Counted from the stretch's first letter, positions 1-8,905 are shown. The stretch: 64,000 nt of DNA from Komagataeibacter sp. FNDCR2 (GCF_021295395.1 NZ_JAIWOU010000001.1:437001-501000), one strand, 5' to 3'. Notes: generated from the letters alone by a model not told the origin. Made by a program: numbers and translations.

Positions 1-309
1 CTGGCCGCCGCCGCCGTGCGCTGCGTGAACGGGCAGATGCAGGGCCGCCTTCTGTTCGAGGATGACAGCCAGATTGCCCGCGCGCGCAAGATGAACCCCG
101 ATGCCGATCCGTCGCGCAAGCTGGCGCTGGAAGACATGGCCCGTGGCGACGTGCTGTTCTCCGCCACCGGTGTGACGGGCGGCGCGCTGCTGCGCGGTGT
201 CCACCGGACGGGTGGGCGCACGGTCACGCATTCGCTGGTCATGCGCTCCAAGTCCGGCACCATCCGGTTTGTTGAAGGCCAGCACGACTACCAGACCAAA
301 AACTGGTGA
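1..309 (+). CDS. glpX: Fructose-1,6-bisphosphatase class II, C-terminal part
   Basis: The gene is cut by the window start; the frame is open from base 1. The visible 102 residues match the C-terminal part of GlpX, a cytosolic metal-dependent phosphatase that converts fructose-1,6-bisphosphate to fructose-6-phosphate in gluconeogenesis. Family-typical stretches are GQMQGRLLF near the start, RGDVLFSATGVTGG in the middle and THSLVMRSKSGT near the end. A class II aldolase starts 51 bp downstream on the same strand, so the two probably form a gluconeogenic operon. The N-terminal part and the true start lie outside the window. Confidence 0.88.
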   Translation: MAAAAVRCVNGQMQGRLLFEDDSQIARARKMNPDADPSRKLALEDMARGDVLFSATGVTGGALLRGVHRTGGRTVTHSLVMRSKSGTIRFVEGQHDYQTKNW

Positions 310-360
310 TCATTTCATCCGTTGCATAACAATAATAATAAACAGCAATAGGGAAACGAC

Positions 361-1479
361 ATGACTGACAAAGCGGGCCCCCACTCCGTCCGTCTGGCCC
401 TGAAGCCCGGTGTGGTGACCGGGGCGGATTATCGTCGTCTGGTTGAAACCTGCCGCGACGAGGGGTACGCGCTGCCCGCCGTCAATGTCGTTGGCACCAA
501 CAGCATCAATGCCGTGCTGGAAGCCGCCGCGCGCAACCGGTCGGATGTCATTATCCAGCTATCCAACGGCGGGGCGCGGTTTTACGCGGGGGAGGGCCTG
601 AAGGACGCCGATCAGGCCCGGCTGCTGGGCGCGGTGGCCGCCGCGCGTCATGTCCATACCGTGGCGGCGGCTTACGGCGTATGCGTGATCCTTCATACCG
701 ATCATGCCGACCGCAAGCTGCTGCCGTGGGTTTCCGCACTGGTGGACGCCAGTGCGCAGGCGGTGCAGGAAACGGGTCGGCCCCTGTTCTCATCGCACAT
801 GATCGACCTTTCAGCCGAACCGCTGGATGAAAATATTGCCGAATGCGCCCGCTTCCTGCGCCGCATGGCCCCGCTTGGCATCGGTCTTGAAATCGAGCTG
901 GGCGTAACGGGCGGCGAGGAAGACGGCGTGGGCCATGACGTGGATGATGGCGCGGAGAACGCCCATCTTTATACCCAGCCCGAGGATGTGCTCAAGGCCT
1001 ATCAGGCGCTCTCACCGCTGGGTTTTGTCACCATCGCCGCCTCCTTTGGCAACGTGCATGGCGTTTACGCGCCGGGCAATGTCAAGCTGCGCCCCGAAAT
1101 CCTGCGCAATTCGCAGGCCGCGGTGGCCCAGGCCGTCGGGCGCGGCGACAGGCCGCTCGCACTGGTGTTTCACGGTGGGTCAGGCTCCGAACCGGGCAAG
1201 ATTACCGAGGCCGTGTCCTACGGTGTGTTCAAGATGAATATTGATACGGACATCCAGTTCGCCTTCGCCGGCAGTATCGGCCACTATGTCATGGAACATG
1301 CCGAGGCCTTCAGCCACCAGATCGCCCCTTCCACCGGCAAACCGACCAAGAAGCTGTATGACCCGCGCAAGTGGCTGCGGGTGGGCGAGACCGGCATTGT
1401 GGCCCGGCTGGAGCAGGCTTTTTCCGACCTGGGGGCGACGGGGCGCAGCGTGGCGCAGGCAGACATGGGCGTGGAGTAA
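361..1479 (+). CDS. fbaA: Class II fructose-bisphosphate aldolase
   Basis: This 372-residue protein is a zinc-dependent class II aldolase that interconverts fructose-1,6-bisphosphate with dihydroxyacetone phosphate and glyceraldehyde-3-phosphate. The motif HTDHAD (about residues 119-124) supplies metal and catalytic residues; FHGGSGS and NIDTD further on are the usual phosphate-binding and C-terminal signatures. The length fits the longer, class IIA-like group. The ATG follows a purine-rich AGGGAAACGAC leader. It lies between glpX and a DeoR regulator that starts 9 bases after its stop, which suggests an operon for triose/hexose phosphate metabolism with its own regulator. Gene symbol is by family, not by alignment. 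Confidence 0.88.
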   Translation: MTDKAGPHSVRLALKPGVVTGADYRRLVETCRDEGYALPAVNVVGTNSINAVLEAAARNRSDVIIQLSNGGARFYAGEGLKDADQARLLGAVAAARHVHTVAAAYGVCVILHTDHADRKLLPWVSALVDASAQAVQETGRPLFSSHMIDLSAEPLDENIAECARFLRRMAPLGIGLEIELGVTGGEEDGVGHDVDDGAENAHLYTQPEDVLKAYQALSPLGFVTIAASFGNVHGVYAPGNVKLRPEILRNSQAAVAQAVGRGDRPLALVFHGGSGSEPGKITEAVSYGVFKMNIDTDIQFAFAGSIGHYVMEHAEAFSHQIAPSTGKPTKKLYDPRKWLRVGETGIVARLEQAFSDLGATGRSVAQADMGVE

Positions 1480-1487
1480 CAGGCGTC

Positions 1488-2246
1488 GTGTCAGCGGAAG
1501 AACGCCACAGGGAAATCACCGCTCTGGTGCGCAGCCAGGGCTATATGTCGAACGAGGAACTGGCCCAGAGGCTGAATGTCGCGGTCCAGACCATTCGCCG
1601 CGATGTCAACCAGTTGGCGCGGCGCGGCGTGGTCGCGCGACATCATGGGGGGGCGGGGCTCGTCTCCTCGGTGGAGAATATCGCCTATTCGGAGCGGCAG
1701 GTTCTCAACCGCCGGGCCAAGGAGGCCATTGGCCAGCTCGCGGCCCGGCTGGTGCCGGATAATTCATCGCTGTTCATAAGTATCGGCACCACAACGGAAG
1801 CCTTCGCCAAGGCATTGCGGCGGCACAAGGCGTTGCGGGTCATTACCAACAACCTGCATGTGGCAAGCCCGTTATCCGCGCAGACGGATTTTCAGGTTAT
1901 TGTAACGGGTGGGCTGGTACGTTTCTATGATGGCGGTATTACCGGATCGGCCGCCAGTACGTTTATCGAGCAGTACCGCACGGATTTCGCGGTGATCGGC
2001 GTAAGCGGGATTGAGGAAGACGGCACGCTGCTGGATTTCGATGCCGATGAGATCAGCGTAACCCAGGCCATGATGCGCAATGCCCGGCGTGTCTATCTGG
2101 TGGCGGACCAGACCAAATTCGGCCGTCGCCCGATGGGGCGGGTGGGGCATCTTTCACATATCCACGGCTTTTTTACCGACCAGCAGCCCTCCGAACGGAT
2201 ATGCGCCATGCTGCGTGAACATGGTGTGGAGTTGCATGTCGCATAA
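1488..2246 (+). CDS. DeoR/GlpR-family transcriptional regulator
   Basis: The protein has an N-terminal DeoR-type helix-turn-helix (SNEELAQRLNVAVQTIRRDV, about residues 20-39) followed by a sugar-phosphate-sensing domain with the usual VTGG element. The chosen start is a GTG at 1488, preceded by GGAGTAA, because the HTH sits about 20 residues from it as in the family; a longer frame reading back to 1371 overlaps the aldolase gene and is less likely. The 252-residue length is normal. Its position behind glpX and the aldolase suggests it represses or senses a phosphorylated C3 or C6 sugar, but the ligand cannot be read from sequence. Confidence 0.85.
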   Translation: MSAEERHREITALVRSQGYMSNEELAQRLNVAVQTIRRDVNQLARRGVVARHHGGAGLVSSVENIAYSERQVLNRRAKEAIGQLAARLVPDNSSLFISIGTTTEAFAKALRRHKALRVITNNLHVASPLSAQTDFQVIVTGGLVRFYDGGITGSAASTFIEQYRTDFAVIGVSGIEEDGTLLDFDADEISVTQAMMRNARRVYLVADQTKFGRRPMGRVGHLSHIHGFFTDQQPSERICAMLREHGVELHVA

Positions 2247-2271
2247 AGCCGGAAACCGTCAGAAATTCTGG

Positions 2272-2838
2272 TCAGGCGCTGAGATGCTGGTACAGAATTG
2301 TTGATCCAATGACGATCAGCGCCATTCCCCCCAGTACTTCGGCATAACGGCCGATATAGGCACTGGCATGTTTGCCCAGCATCACGCCCAGCGTGGCCAC
2401 GACCGTCGTGACCGCGCCGATGACAAGACATGCGGTAATGATGTTGACCTGCATGACCGCAAGGCTGACACCGACCGCGGTCGCATCAATACTGGTTGCC
2501 AGCGCCGTTGCGACCAGGCGTAACGCGCTGGCGCTTTTGGCGGCGTCCGTTGCCGGGGTTTCGTTTTTCAGGGCCGCATGGATCATGTGGCCGCCCACGC
2601 CCAGCAGCAGGAAGAAGGCGATCCAGTGGTCAACGGCGGCGATCCAGTTGCTCAGCGCCAGCCCGATGGCCCAGCCGATGGCAGGGGTGATCGCCTCGAA
2701 AAAACCGAATACGGCCCCCACGCGCAGCGCGTCGATCCAGCGGTTGCGCTGGTTGGTGGCGCCCTTGCCAATGGCGGCGGCAAAAGCATCAACCGACAGG
2801 CTTGCGCCAAGTGCGCCAAGCGTAAGGACACCAGTCAT
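2272..2838 (-). CDS. mntP: Manganese efflux pump MntP
   Basis: This 188-residue membrane protein has the length of E. coli MntP and about six hydrophobic segments. Two repeated half-motifs, SVDAFAAAIGKG near residue 16 and SIDATAVGVSLA in the second half, carry the conserved membrane aspartates of the family. It exports Mn2+ across the inner membrane. I prefer the ATG at 2838, with GGGATG about nine bases upstream; a GTG at 2847 is possible. It is a single gene convergent with the DeoR gene. Its leader contains a yybP-ykoY manganese riboswitch, which independently supports the assignment. Confidence 0.9.
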   Translation of the reverse strand: MTGVLTLGALGASLSVDAFAAAIGKGATNQRNRWIDALRVGAVFGFFEAITPAIGWAIGLALSNWIAAVDHWIAFFLLLGVGGHMIHAALKNETPATDAAKSASALRLVATALATSIDATAVGVSLAVMQVNIITACLVIGAVTTVVATLGVMLGKHASAYIGRYAEVLGGMALIVIGSTILYQHLSA

Positions 2839-2909
2839 CGTGTTCACATCCCAAGGCCGTCAACCGAACGATGCGACCCACCTCTGGCCATAAGGGAGGC
2901 GGGGCATCG

Positions 2910-3023
2910 TTGGTCTTGCCGGGCAAGGTCTGCTGACCTGCTGCCACCGCCACGGACCGCCCTGTTGAACGGGCCGAGGATGTTGACGGTGGCCCCGCAC
3001 GGGCGGGTGGCTACTCCCCAAGA
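2910..3023 (-). promoter_or_regulatory. yybP-ykoY manganese riboswitch upstream of mntP
   Basis: On the minus strand the leader begins TTGGGGAGTAGCC, continues after a GC-rich stem with CACCGTCAACATCCTCGG, and closes with GGTCAGCAGACC and GGCAAGACC. These are the conserved L1, L3 and closing elements of the yybP-ykoY aptamer, known to bind Mn2+ and switch on mntP-type exporters. It ends about 70 bases before the mntP start, leaving room for an expression platform. Recognised by eye; no covariance model was run. Confidence 0.85.
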
Positions 3024-3033
3024 ATGACGTCCT

Positions 3034-3062
3034 CTTATAGCGCCCGGTCCCGCAGGGCAATG
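3034..3062 (-). promoter_or_regulatory. Probable promoter of the mntP riboswitch transcript
   Basis: The minus strand reads CATTGC, a 17-base spacer, then TATAAG (plus 3034-3039). The predicted transcription start is close to 3027, a few bases before the conserved GGGGAGTAG of the riboswitch, which is where such a leader should begin. Confidence 0.45.
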
Positions 3063-3163
3063 CCATTTTGTAAGGAATTGAAGCCGGTAGCGTGCGGGCG
3101 GGAGGCTATGCGGGGTTGGCGCGCCCGTGTTCGCAGCACGCCGGCACGTGGCCGTGGTGCGGA

Positions 3164-4765
3164 TCAGGCAGGCACGAGTGCGCAATCCCTGGCGGGTAGC
3201 AGGGGGGGCGGGGCCTGCCAGCGCCCATGCGCGACATCCTCGATCTCCCGATCGATCTCATTGATGACCTGCCGCGAAAAGGGGCCGAGATGCAGGTAGA
3301 GTGCGCTTGTCATGACCACATAGGGCAGTGCCTTCGGATTATGCAGGGCGCAGTCCAGCATCATGCGCCAGAATTGTCCCGCCGTTCCGGGCCCCGCGCG
3401 GTGAATGCGCAAGAGAAGCCGCATGAAGCTGCGGAGATCCCCCTTCACCATCCGGTGGCTGCGCTTACGCCCAAGCAGTCGGCCCATCCGGCGCACACGA
3501 CCGAAATAGGCGACGGGATCATAGATCGCCGCAAGCACGGTCCTGTAGTCATTCAGCACGTCGCGACGTGGCCGCTTCGTCTCGAAATTCAGCCCGGCGG
3601 TGCACTGATCGCCCGATTGCGTCTGTTCGCTACCGGAAAACAGGCGTCCTTCGGCCAGCAGGCGGCGTGTAAGCTGGGTTGTAGGCAGGGCGTAGAGCAG
3701 GCCGACCATGCAGACCGGAATCGCCGTATCCTCGATGCATTCGATCATGCCGGGCGCGACGCTGCCCTTTTCACTGTCGAAGCCCACGATGAAGCCGGCA
3801 TTGACGAAAATCCCGGCCTTATGGATCGTCTCGATGCTCTGTTGCAGGCTGCGCCTTGTGTTCTGCTTTTTCTGCATGAGCACGAGGGAGTCCGTATCCG
3901 GGCTTTCGATACCCACGAATATGGCGAAGAAATTGGTATCTGACAGGCTGCGCAGCAGCTCGGGATCATCGGCCAGGTTGATCGATGCCTCGGTTGAAAA
4001 CTCGAAGGGAAATTTCTTCTCCTCCTGCCAGCGTTTCAGATCCGGCAGGAATTTCTTCAGCGCCTTTTTATTACCAATCAGGTTGTCATCAACAAAATCG
4101 ACATGCCCACGATAGCCCAGCGCGTACAGCGCATCGAGTTCGGCCATGACCTGTTCATTCGTCTTGGTGCGTGGCACCCGGCCATATAGCTCGATAATGT
4201 CGCAGAATTCGCAACTGAACGGGCATCCGCGCGAGAACTGGACGCCGACATGCAGGTACTGGTCCAGCTTCAGCAGGTCGAAGCGGGGCAGCGGGCTTTT
4301 TGTGACATCCGTCTTGCCCATCGGCGCCTCGAACACGCCCTGCCGCACGCCGCTGCGCCAGGCGGCGATGAAATCATCCATGATCTCCTCGGCTTCGCCC
4401 AGAACCTGAAAATTCGCGGCGCTGTAGAGAGACGGGCTGGAGGTGACATCGGGGCCGCCAACCACCACCGGCTTGTCGCAGGCACGGCACATTTCGATAA
4501 TGTGGAGGGTATCGTTTCTCTGTGGCAGCATGCCGCCGGTCATCACGATGTCGGCCCAGCCGAAATCCTGATCGGTCAGAAGTTCGGTGTTACGGTTGAC
4601 CAGCCTGATCTCCCAGCTTTTCGGGAGGAGGGCGGCGACGGTAATCAGACCAAGTGGGGCCGCCGGGTAGCGCGCACCGGCCAGATCGCAGGCTTCCTTG
4701 TAATTCCAGAACGAGTTCGCGTTGAAGAGCGGGAAAACCATCAGGACCTTGCATGTGTCGGTCAT
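3164..4765 (-). CDS. B12-binding radical SAM protein (DUF4070 type, HpnP-like)
   Basis: The 533-residue protein has an N-terminal cobalamin-binding domain (GGPDVTSSP near residue 105), a radical SAM core with the CxxxCxxC cluster motif in SRGCPFSCEFCDII near residue 180, and a C-terminal DUF4070-like region (YDPVAYFGRVRRMGRLLG). Such enzymes use SAM and methylcobalamin to methylate unreactive carbons. The sequence resembles HpnP, the hopanoid C-2 methylase, as I remember it, and acetic acid bacteria make hopanoids, but the DUF4070 group holds other enzymes and no hpn gene is adjacent. The class is sure, the substrate is not. The start follows AGGATTCCG. It is monocistronic. Confidence 0.8.
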   Translation of the reverse strand: MTDTCKVLMVFPLFNANSFWNYKEACDLAGARYPAAPLGLITVAALLPKSWEIRLVNRNTELLTDQDFGWADIVMTGGMLPQRNDTLHIIEMCRACDKPVVVGGPDVTSSPSLYSAANFQVLGEAEEIMDDFIAAWRSGVRQGVFEAPMGKTDVTKSPLPRFDLLKLDQYLHVGVQFSRGCPFSCEFCDIIELYGRVPRTKTNEQVMAELDALYALGYRGHVDFVDDNLIGNKKALKKFLPDLKRWQEEKKFPFEFSTEASINLADDPELLRSLSDTNFFAIFVGIESPDTDSLVLMQKKQNTRRSLQQSIETIHKAGIFVNAGFIVGFDSEKGSVAPGMIECIEDTAIPVCMVGLLYALPTTQLTRRLLAEGRLFSGSEQTQSGDQCTAGLNFETKRPRRDVLNDYRTVLAAIYDPVAYFGRVRRMGRLLGRKRSHRMVKGDLRSFMRLLLRIHRAGPGTAGQFWRMMLDCALHNPKALPYVVMTSALYLHLGPFSRQVINEIDREIEDVAHGRWQAPPPLLPARDCALVPA

Positions 4766-5270
4766 TATGACGGAATCCTTTGATTTGCCTCCTCTTCACG
4801 ATCGAAAGGGCCTCCCTGGTTGACGGCAGGGCACATGCGGACGGACTGATCCATCTCTGGCAAAACGGCGATATTCCGGCAAACGGTCGTCATATGGATC
4901 TTCCATCAGGATGTAAGGAGCGTTCCTACACCCACAGCCCCATAATAGCGATAGAAAGGGGGGACGACGTAAAGGCACCCGACGACTGCGGAACTTGCAT
5001 GCGTGGTTCCCGTTGAATGCTTACCTTCTTCCCCATGTCCGGCTGTGGTATGGGCAAGGAAATATTTGAAAAGAACGTCGATTCATCATGATACGCCTGA
5101 TATGTTACTTCCCAGGTAAAGTGATAGGTCTCGATTCCAGAATATTTTCCTATTGCAGAACTTTCATTTGTTCAATTCCAGGCTCACGTAAAAATAATCT
5201 CCAGATTAACGAATCACTAACGCTTTTAATGAAATGGTAACCTTTAGCGTTTCAAATCCGGAATGGAACG
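4766..5270. other. AT-richer divergent intergenic region
   Basis: This 505-base spacer separates the radical SAM gene from the cysteine-free protein cluster. It turns AT-rich after about 5040. Close to the downstream gene there is an imperfect inverted element with arms AACGCT and AGCGTT around an AT-rich loop (5219-5250), which could be an operator. No convincing coding region or RNA was seen here. Confidence 0.4.
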
Positions 5271-6281
5271 ATGACAACGATCAGTGCGCTTCGGGCGACC
5301 GATAATTATCTTTCGCTTTCGACGGTTGCTGAAGATGCCGCGCAGACCGGCACGACATCGCTTACGAACAGTTCAGGTTCCCGGACCCCGGCGGCTTCCA
5401 TTTCGGATTCCCTCAGCCTTTCAGCGGAAGCGACGGTGGCGCTGACCGGAGCGACCGGCACGTCGATGGATCCGCAGGTCGCTTATTACGCCCAGTTCTT
5501 TCCCACGCGTTCGGGTGCGGGGACAATTTTCGGTGAAAATATTCTCGATCCCGCTGCGACAACCCTCTCGACGGGGCTGAGCGGTCCCGAGATTGCAAAG
5601 GCCGCGCGCGCCAGCATGGACGCGGAATATTCTTCCATGACCGCCAGCGGACAAGCTTTCGATTTCAATAGCGGCGTTGACTGGAATACGCTCATGTCCG
5701 GTCTGGACCGAACCGCACTGGCCGCGGTGTCATCCGATCAGGATGGACTGTTTTCCAAGGATGAACAGGACATGGCGCAATCCCTCATGCTTCAGGAAGA
5801 ACAGTTCGCCATAGGCAATTACGCCGGCCCCCTGAACCTTGAATCAAAATTCGTATCCCAGCCCCCCAGCGGGCAGGGGTATTCCTTCGATTCAAGTGAT
5901 GCGATGGTCTCGGATACGTCGAATATTACTTATGCCGATATTGCCCTTTCGGAAAATTTGAGCAGCTACCTCGACAAAGCCGGGAATTACGAAAAAAGCA
6001 CCGTTCAATGGGCCTTTGGTCGCGCGTCAGTACAGACCCAGTACGAGGAAGACATGGACGCCGCAAAACAGCCTTACGATCCACAATATATCAGTAACCT
6101 GTCGATTGTTGGTATGTTGAGTGAGTTGATGAAGAATGCCCAGAAAATACATGTCGGCACTGATCCGTCCGTACTGAATACCACCGACCTGTTGAATGAA
6201 AAATGGGCAAAGGGCCATGAAGCCGCGATCGAAGATGCGCTGGTCAGTACACGCAAGGAACTAGGCCTATCTGGAAACTGA
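5271..6281 (+). CDS. Hypothetical Ser/Thr-rich protein, first of a cysteine-free cluster
   Basis: I do not recognise this 336-residue protein. It has no cysteine, no hydrophobic segment and no Sec signal; residues 1-65 are Ser/Thr/Ala-rich low complexity. Around residue 160 a stretch DQDGLFSKDEQD resembles an EF-hand-like calcium loop, but a single loop is weak evidence. Lack of cysteine and a disordered Ser/Thr-rich N-terminus are features of flagellar or type I secreted proteins, so export without a cleaved signal is possible. Two further cysteine-free genes follow on the same strand, 29 and about 267 bp apart. Codon use is normal for the window, so it appears to be a real gene. Confidence 0.6.
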   Translation: MTTISALRATDNYLSLSTVAEDAAQTGTTSLTNSSGSRTPAASISDSLSLSAEATVALTGATGTSMDPQVAYYAQFFPTRSGAGTIFGENILDPAATTLSTGLSGPEIAKAARASMDAEYSSMTASGQAFDFNSGVDWNTLMSGLDRTALAAVSSDQDGLFSKDEQDMAQSLMLQEEQFAIGNYAGPLNLESKFVSQPPSGQGYSFDSSDAMVSDTSNITYADIALSENLSSYLDKAGNYEKSTVQWAFGRASVQTQYEEDMDAAKQPYDPQYISNLSIVGMLSELMKNAQKIHVGTDPSVLNTTDLLNEKWAKGHEAAIEDALVSTRKELGLSGN

Positions 6282-6310
6282 TCCAGATCACCAATCGGGA
6301 CACTTTAGCG

Positions 6311-7111
6311 ATGCTCGTTTCCACAACGTCCACCCAAACCGGCACCTATCCATCCGCGACCGATAACGTGGCGAATGATGGTACTGTCTCTTCCCCGGTC
6401 GGACAGGCGCAACAGGCGAATACGTCTTCCGTCGTGATAACGATTTCGCAGGCCGGTCTCGATTTTCTGGCGGGGTCGTCATCTTCCGATGACAGTACAG
6501 CCCTGGCATCCGCGCAGGACGCCCTGTCACGGGTGGGCCAGCTTCCCCGTTCCAACCAGCAGGACGCCCGGGCAGAGGCGGAACAGCGGATTGACAATAT
6601 CAAGGCGCAGATGCGTCAGCTCATGGACATGAAGGCCCTCCTTTCGCCCAAGGCGCTGGCTCTGGAACTGTCGCAGCTTGCCCGCCAGCTCGCCGCCGCC
6701 GTGGAGCAATATGCCCAGAGCGGCGGAACCAGCAGCGCTACCACCACTACCGCCGCGGTGGGCAGCGTGGCGGTAGCCGCGCCACAGGTGACCTCCCTGA
6801 ACATGTCGGGAGCCAACCAGAGCGCAACGGACGACGGAAGGGAGCAGGGCGCGCAGCAAGGGGAAACGGACAGCGCAGGCGATGGCTCCAGTTCCGCGTC
6901 CAGACAGACACCAGTCAAGGCAGAGTCATCCGGCGCCACGACAGATGACAGCCAGGATTTTCAGCAGACCGTGCGGGGTCTGGCCAGCCAGATTAAGGCG
7001 CTTCTCCACGAAAGCATGGAGCATCTGATAAAGCAGGGCGCGACATCTGATAGCAATATCCAGACTACCCAGAACGCTGTCGATACCGTCAATCAAGCAC
7101 CTTCCACATAA
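6311..7111 (+). CDS. Hypothetical Ser/Thr/Gln-rich coiled-coil protein
   Basis: This 266-residue protein is not recognised. It has disordered Ser/Thr/Gln-rich ends and a central helical, probably coiled-coil segment (about residues 75-135) rich in Ala, Gln, Leu and charged residues, for example RAEAEQRIDNIKAQMRQL. No cysteine, membrane segment or Sec signal was found. It starts 29 bases after the preceding gene and is probably cotranscribed. The pattern of a helical core flanked by disorder is seen in secretion substrates, chaperones and flagellar hook-length type proteins, none of which can be assigned here. Confidence 0.6.
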   Translation: MLVSTTSTQTGTYPSATDNVANDGTVSSPVGQAQQANTSSVVITISQAGLDFLAGSSSSDDSTALASAQDALSRVGQLPRSNQQDARAEAEQRIDNIKAQMRQLMDMKALLSPKALALELSQLARQLAAAVEQYAQSGGTSSATTTTAAVGSVAVAAPQVTSLNMSGANQSATDDGREQGAQQGETDSAGDGSSSASRQTPVKAESSGATTDDSQDFQQTVRGLASQIKALLHESMEHLIKQGATSDSNIQTTQNAVDTVNQAPST

Positions 7112-7378
7112 ATATAAACATAAGTTATTTAAATAAATGATGAACCGCGGGGATTTACCTGGCGCGGTCAATTCAATGTAAAATTTCCGGAAAAAGCTTT
7201 TTAAAAAACGAATTTCAACCGTGACGGATCCTACAGGAAAGCCGAACATATTCCCTTGTGCCTGACTCTTGGAAACTTTCATTGATACACAGGCCAATGT
7301 GAAATATTAATGGTAGGGTATCATGGCCCACCGAAGCATGGTTTTGTACCATCATTATTCAACGGGAAGTTACAGGCA

Positions 7379-7825
7379 ATGAGTATTGGTAGCGTATCTT
7401 CGATTATCGGGAATGCCGCGCAATATCTCTCCGGTTCGACCACGGAACATACGGGTGACAGCCAATCCGGTTCCGTCGATTTCAGCAATATCTCGGCACA
7501 GAAGCTGCAGGACGTGAATGAGGAACTGACGCAGCAGGGGAAAATTACATTCCGCCAGAGTGGTGAACTGTCGCTGATGGACGGATGGGCGCTCAGGGGA
7601 GTGAATAATGGCCAGCTTCGGCAGTCACCCACCGGCACGCTTGATGCCTATTCCCTGCTCGATACCATGATCAAATATCAGGAATCCAATGGTATTGGTG
7701 ATGTAGGGTCCACGGTTGCTTCCCTGTCCGGATTAAAGGAAACACTTGAAAATTACGCAGGCACTACCACGGAAGACACAGCAGCAGCCCGGCAGGTGGA
7801 CAGCCAGCAGGAACTTGGGGACTGA
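7379..7825 (+). CDS. Hypothetical small cysteine-free protein
   Basis: The protein has 148 residues when started at the ATG at 7379 (MSIGSVSSIIGN), which follows CGGGAAGTTACAGGCA; a longer reading from 7310 runs into AT-rich leader sequence and is less likely. It is polar, Ser/Thr/Gln-rich at both ends, without cysteine or membrane segments, and not recognised. It is the third member of a same-strand group of cysteine-free proteins, but the 267-base AT-rich spacer suggests its own promoter. A short stem (CCGGAT/ATCCGG, 7834-7848) follows its stop. Confidence 0.55.
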   Translation: MSIGSVSSIIGNAAQYLSGSTTEHTGDSQSGSVDFSNISAQKLQDVNEELTQQGKITFRQSGELSLMDGWALRGVNNGQLRQSPTGTLDAYSLLDTMIKYQESNGIGDVGSTVASLSGLKETLENYAGTTTEDTAAARQVDSQQELGD

Positions 7826-8087
7826 GGTAATGGCCGGATAAAATCCGGAAGCATGTCCCTGGATGACATTACGCCTTTCGTTTCCGTGTCCATGCATAAT
7901 CCGTTCAGGTGCTTCGCTATCGGTATTTCCTGTCCTGACAGGATATTGTCTCCTTCGGTGCCATTACCGATGGGGCGCGTAGGCATGCGGGGGCGGTTTG
8001 CCCTATAAAGGCATGGGAAAAAAGCGGACAACATTTCCACCTCCCTTTTGCTGGAGGTTTATCCGCGACATATGACAGGAGAAACAG

Positions 8088-8870
8088 ATGTCAGGACATG
8101 CACGCCCGGACAGGGATTTCACGGGCGGTCGGATAAGGAATAAGGTTGCCGTAATCACCGGGGCCGCCAGCGGTATGGGACGGGCCACGGCGGAGCGCTT
8201 TGCCGCCGAGGGGGCGCAACTGGTTCTTGCGGATCTGGATCAGGAAAAGCTGGATACCGTCGTGGGCGAACTGGCCGCGCAGGGCAGCGAGGTGCTGGGG
8301 GTTGCGGGCGATGTTGCCAGCGAGGCCGATGTCCAGCGCCTGATGAACGAGGCCGTCCGTCGTTTTGGCAGGATCGACATCCTGGTTGCCAATGCAGGCG
8401 TCATTCCCGAGGCCGATCTGGCTTCCGCCACTGTGGATCTGTGGGACCATACCATGGCCGTGGATGGGCGCGGCATGTTCCTGAGCTGCAAATACGCGGC
8501 TGCCGAGATGGTGAAGGCCGGACAGGGCGCTATTGTCTGCCTGTCGTCAATTTCCGCATTCGCGGGCCAGAAGGGACAGGCCGTGTATGGCCCGGCGAAG
8601 TTTGTGGCCTCCGGCCTGACCAAACATCTGGCGATCGACCTTGCCGACAAGGGCATACGGGTCAACGCGGTCGCCCCCGGTACAATCGATACGCCCGCCG
8701 TGGCCAAAATGGGCAAGGAAGGAATTGAGAAGGTCGTTTCCATGCATCCGCTTGGCCGGATGGGGCGACCGGAAGAAGTCGCCAGCGCCATCCTGTTTCT
8801 TGCATCTGACGAGGCCTCTTTCATCACCGGTGCGGTTCTGCCTGTCGATGGTGGCTATCTCGCGCAATAA
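8088..8870 (+). CDS. SDR-family oxidoreductase (3-oxoacyl-ACP reductase type)
   Basis: A 260-residue classical short-chain dehydrogenase. The Rossmann glycine motif TGAASGMG is near residue 27, NAG near residue 104, the catalytic Ser in CLSSIS and the YxxxK motif in YGPAKF near residue 170. It would reduce a keto group or oxidise an alcohol using NAD(P)H; Asp-Leu-Asp after the second strand favours NAD(H). The substrate is unknown. The start follows CAGGAGAAACAG. A strong hairpin right after the stop ends the transcript, so this is probably a single gene. A second SDR follows about 150 bp downstream. Confidence 0.85.
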   Translation: MSGHARPDRDFTGGRIRNKVAVITGAASGMGRATAERFAAEGAQLVLADLDQEKLDTVVGELAAQGSEVLGVAGDVASEADVQRLMNEAVRRFGRIDILVANAGVIPEADLASATVDLWDHTMAVDGRGMFLSCKYAAAEMVKAGQGAIVCLSSISAFAGQKGQAVYGPAKFVASGLTKHLAIDLADKGIRVNAVAPGTIDTPAVAKMGKEGIEKVVSMHPLGRMGRPEEVASAILFLASDEASFITGAVLPVDGGYLAQ

Positions 8871-8883
8871 AAGTTTTTAGGTA

Positions 8884-8905
8884 CCGCCTTTTCCTGAAAA
8901 GGCGG
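8884..8905 (+). terminator. Terminator-like hairpin of the dispersed repeat family
   Basis: CCGCCTTTT and AAAAGGCGG form a 9-bp perfect stem with a four-base loop, 13 bases after the SDR stop. The flank AAAAGTTTTTAGGTA upstream recurs in related form elsewhere in the window, so this is both a terminator and a copy of a repeated element. Confidence 0.65.

Noticed and set aside
3227-3943. 238-codon plus-strand frame inside the radical SAM gene
   Set aside because: The minus-strand protein has the cobalamin and radical SAM signatures; this frame shows no features.
3164-4765. Firm naming as hopanoid methylase HpnP
   Set aside because: The similarity is to a broad B12 radical SAM group and there are no hopanoid genes alongside, so no gene symbol was given.
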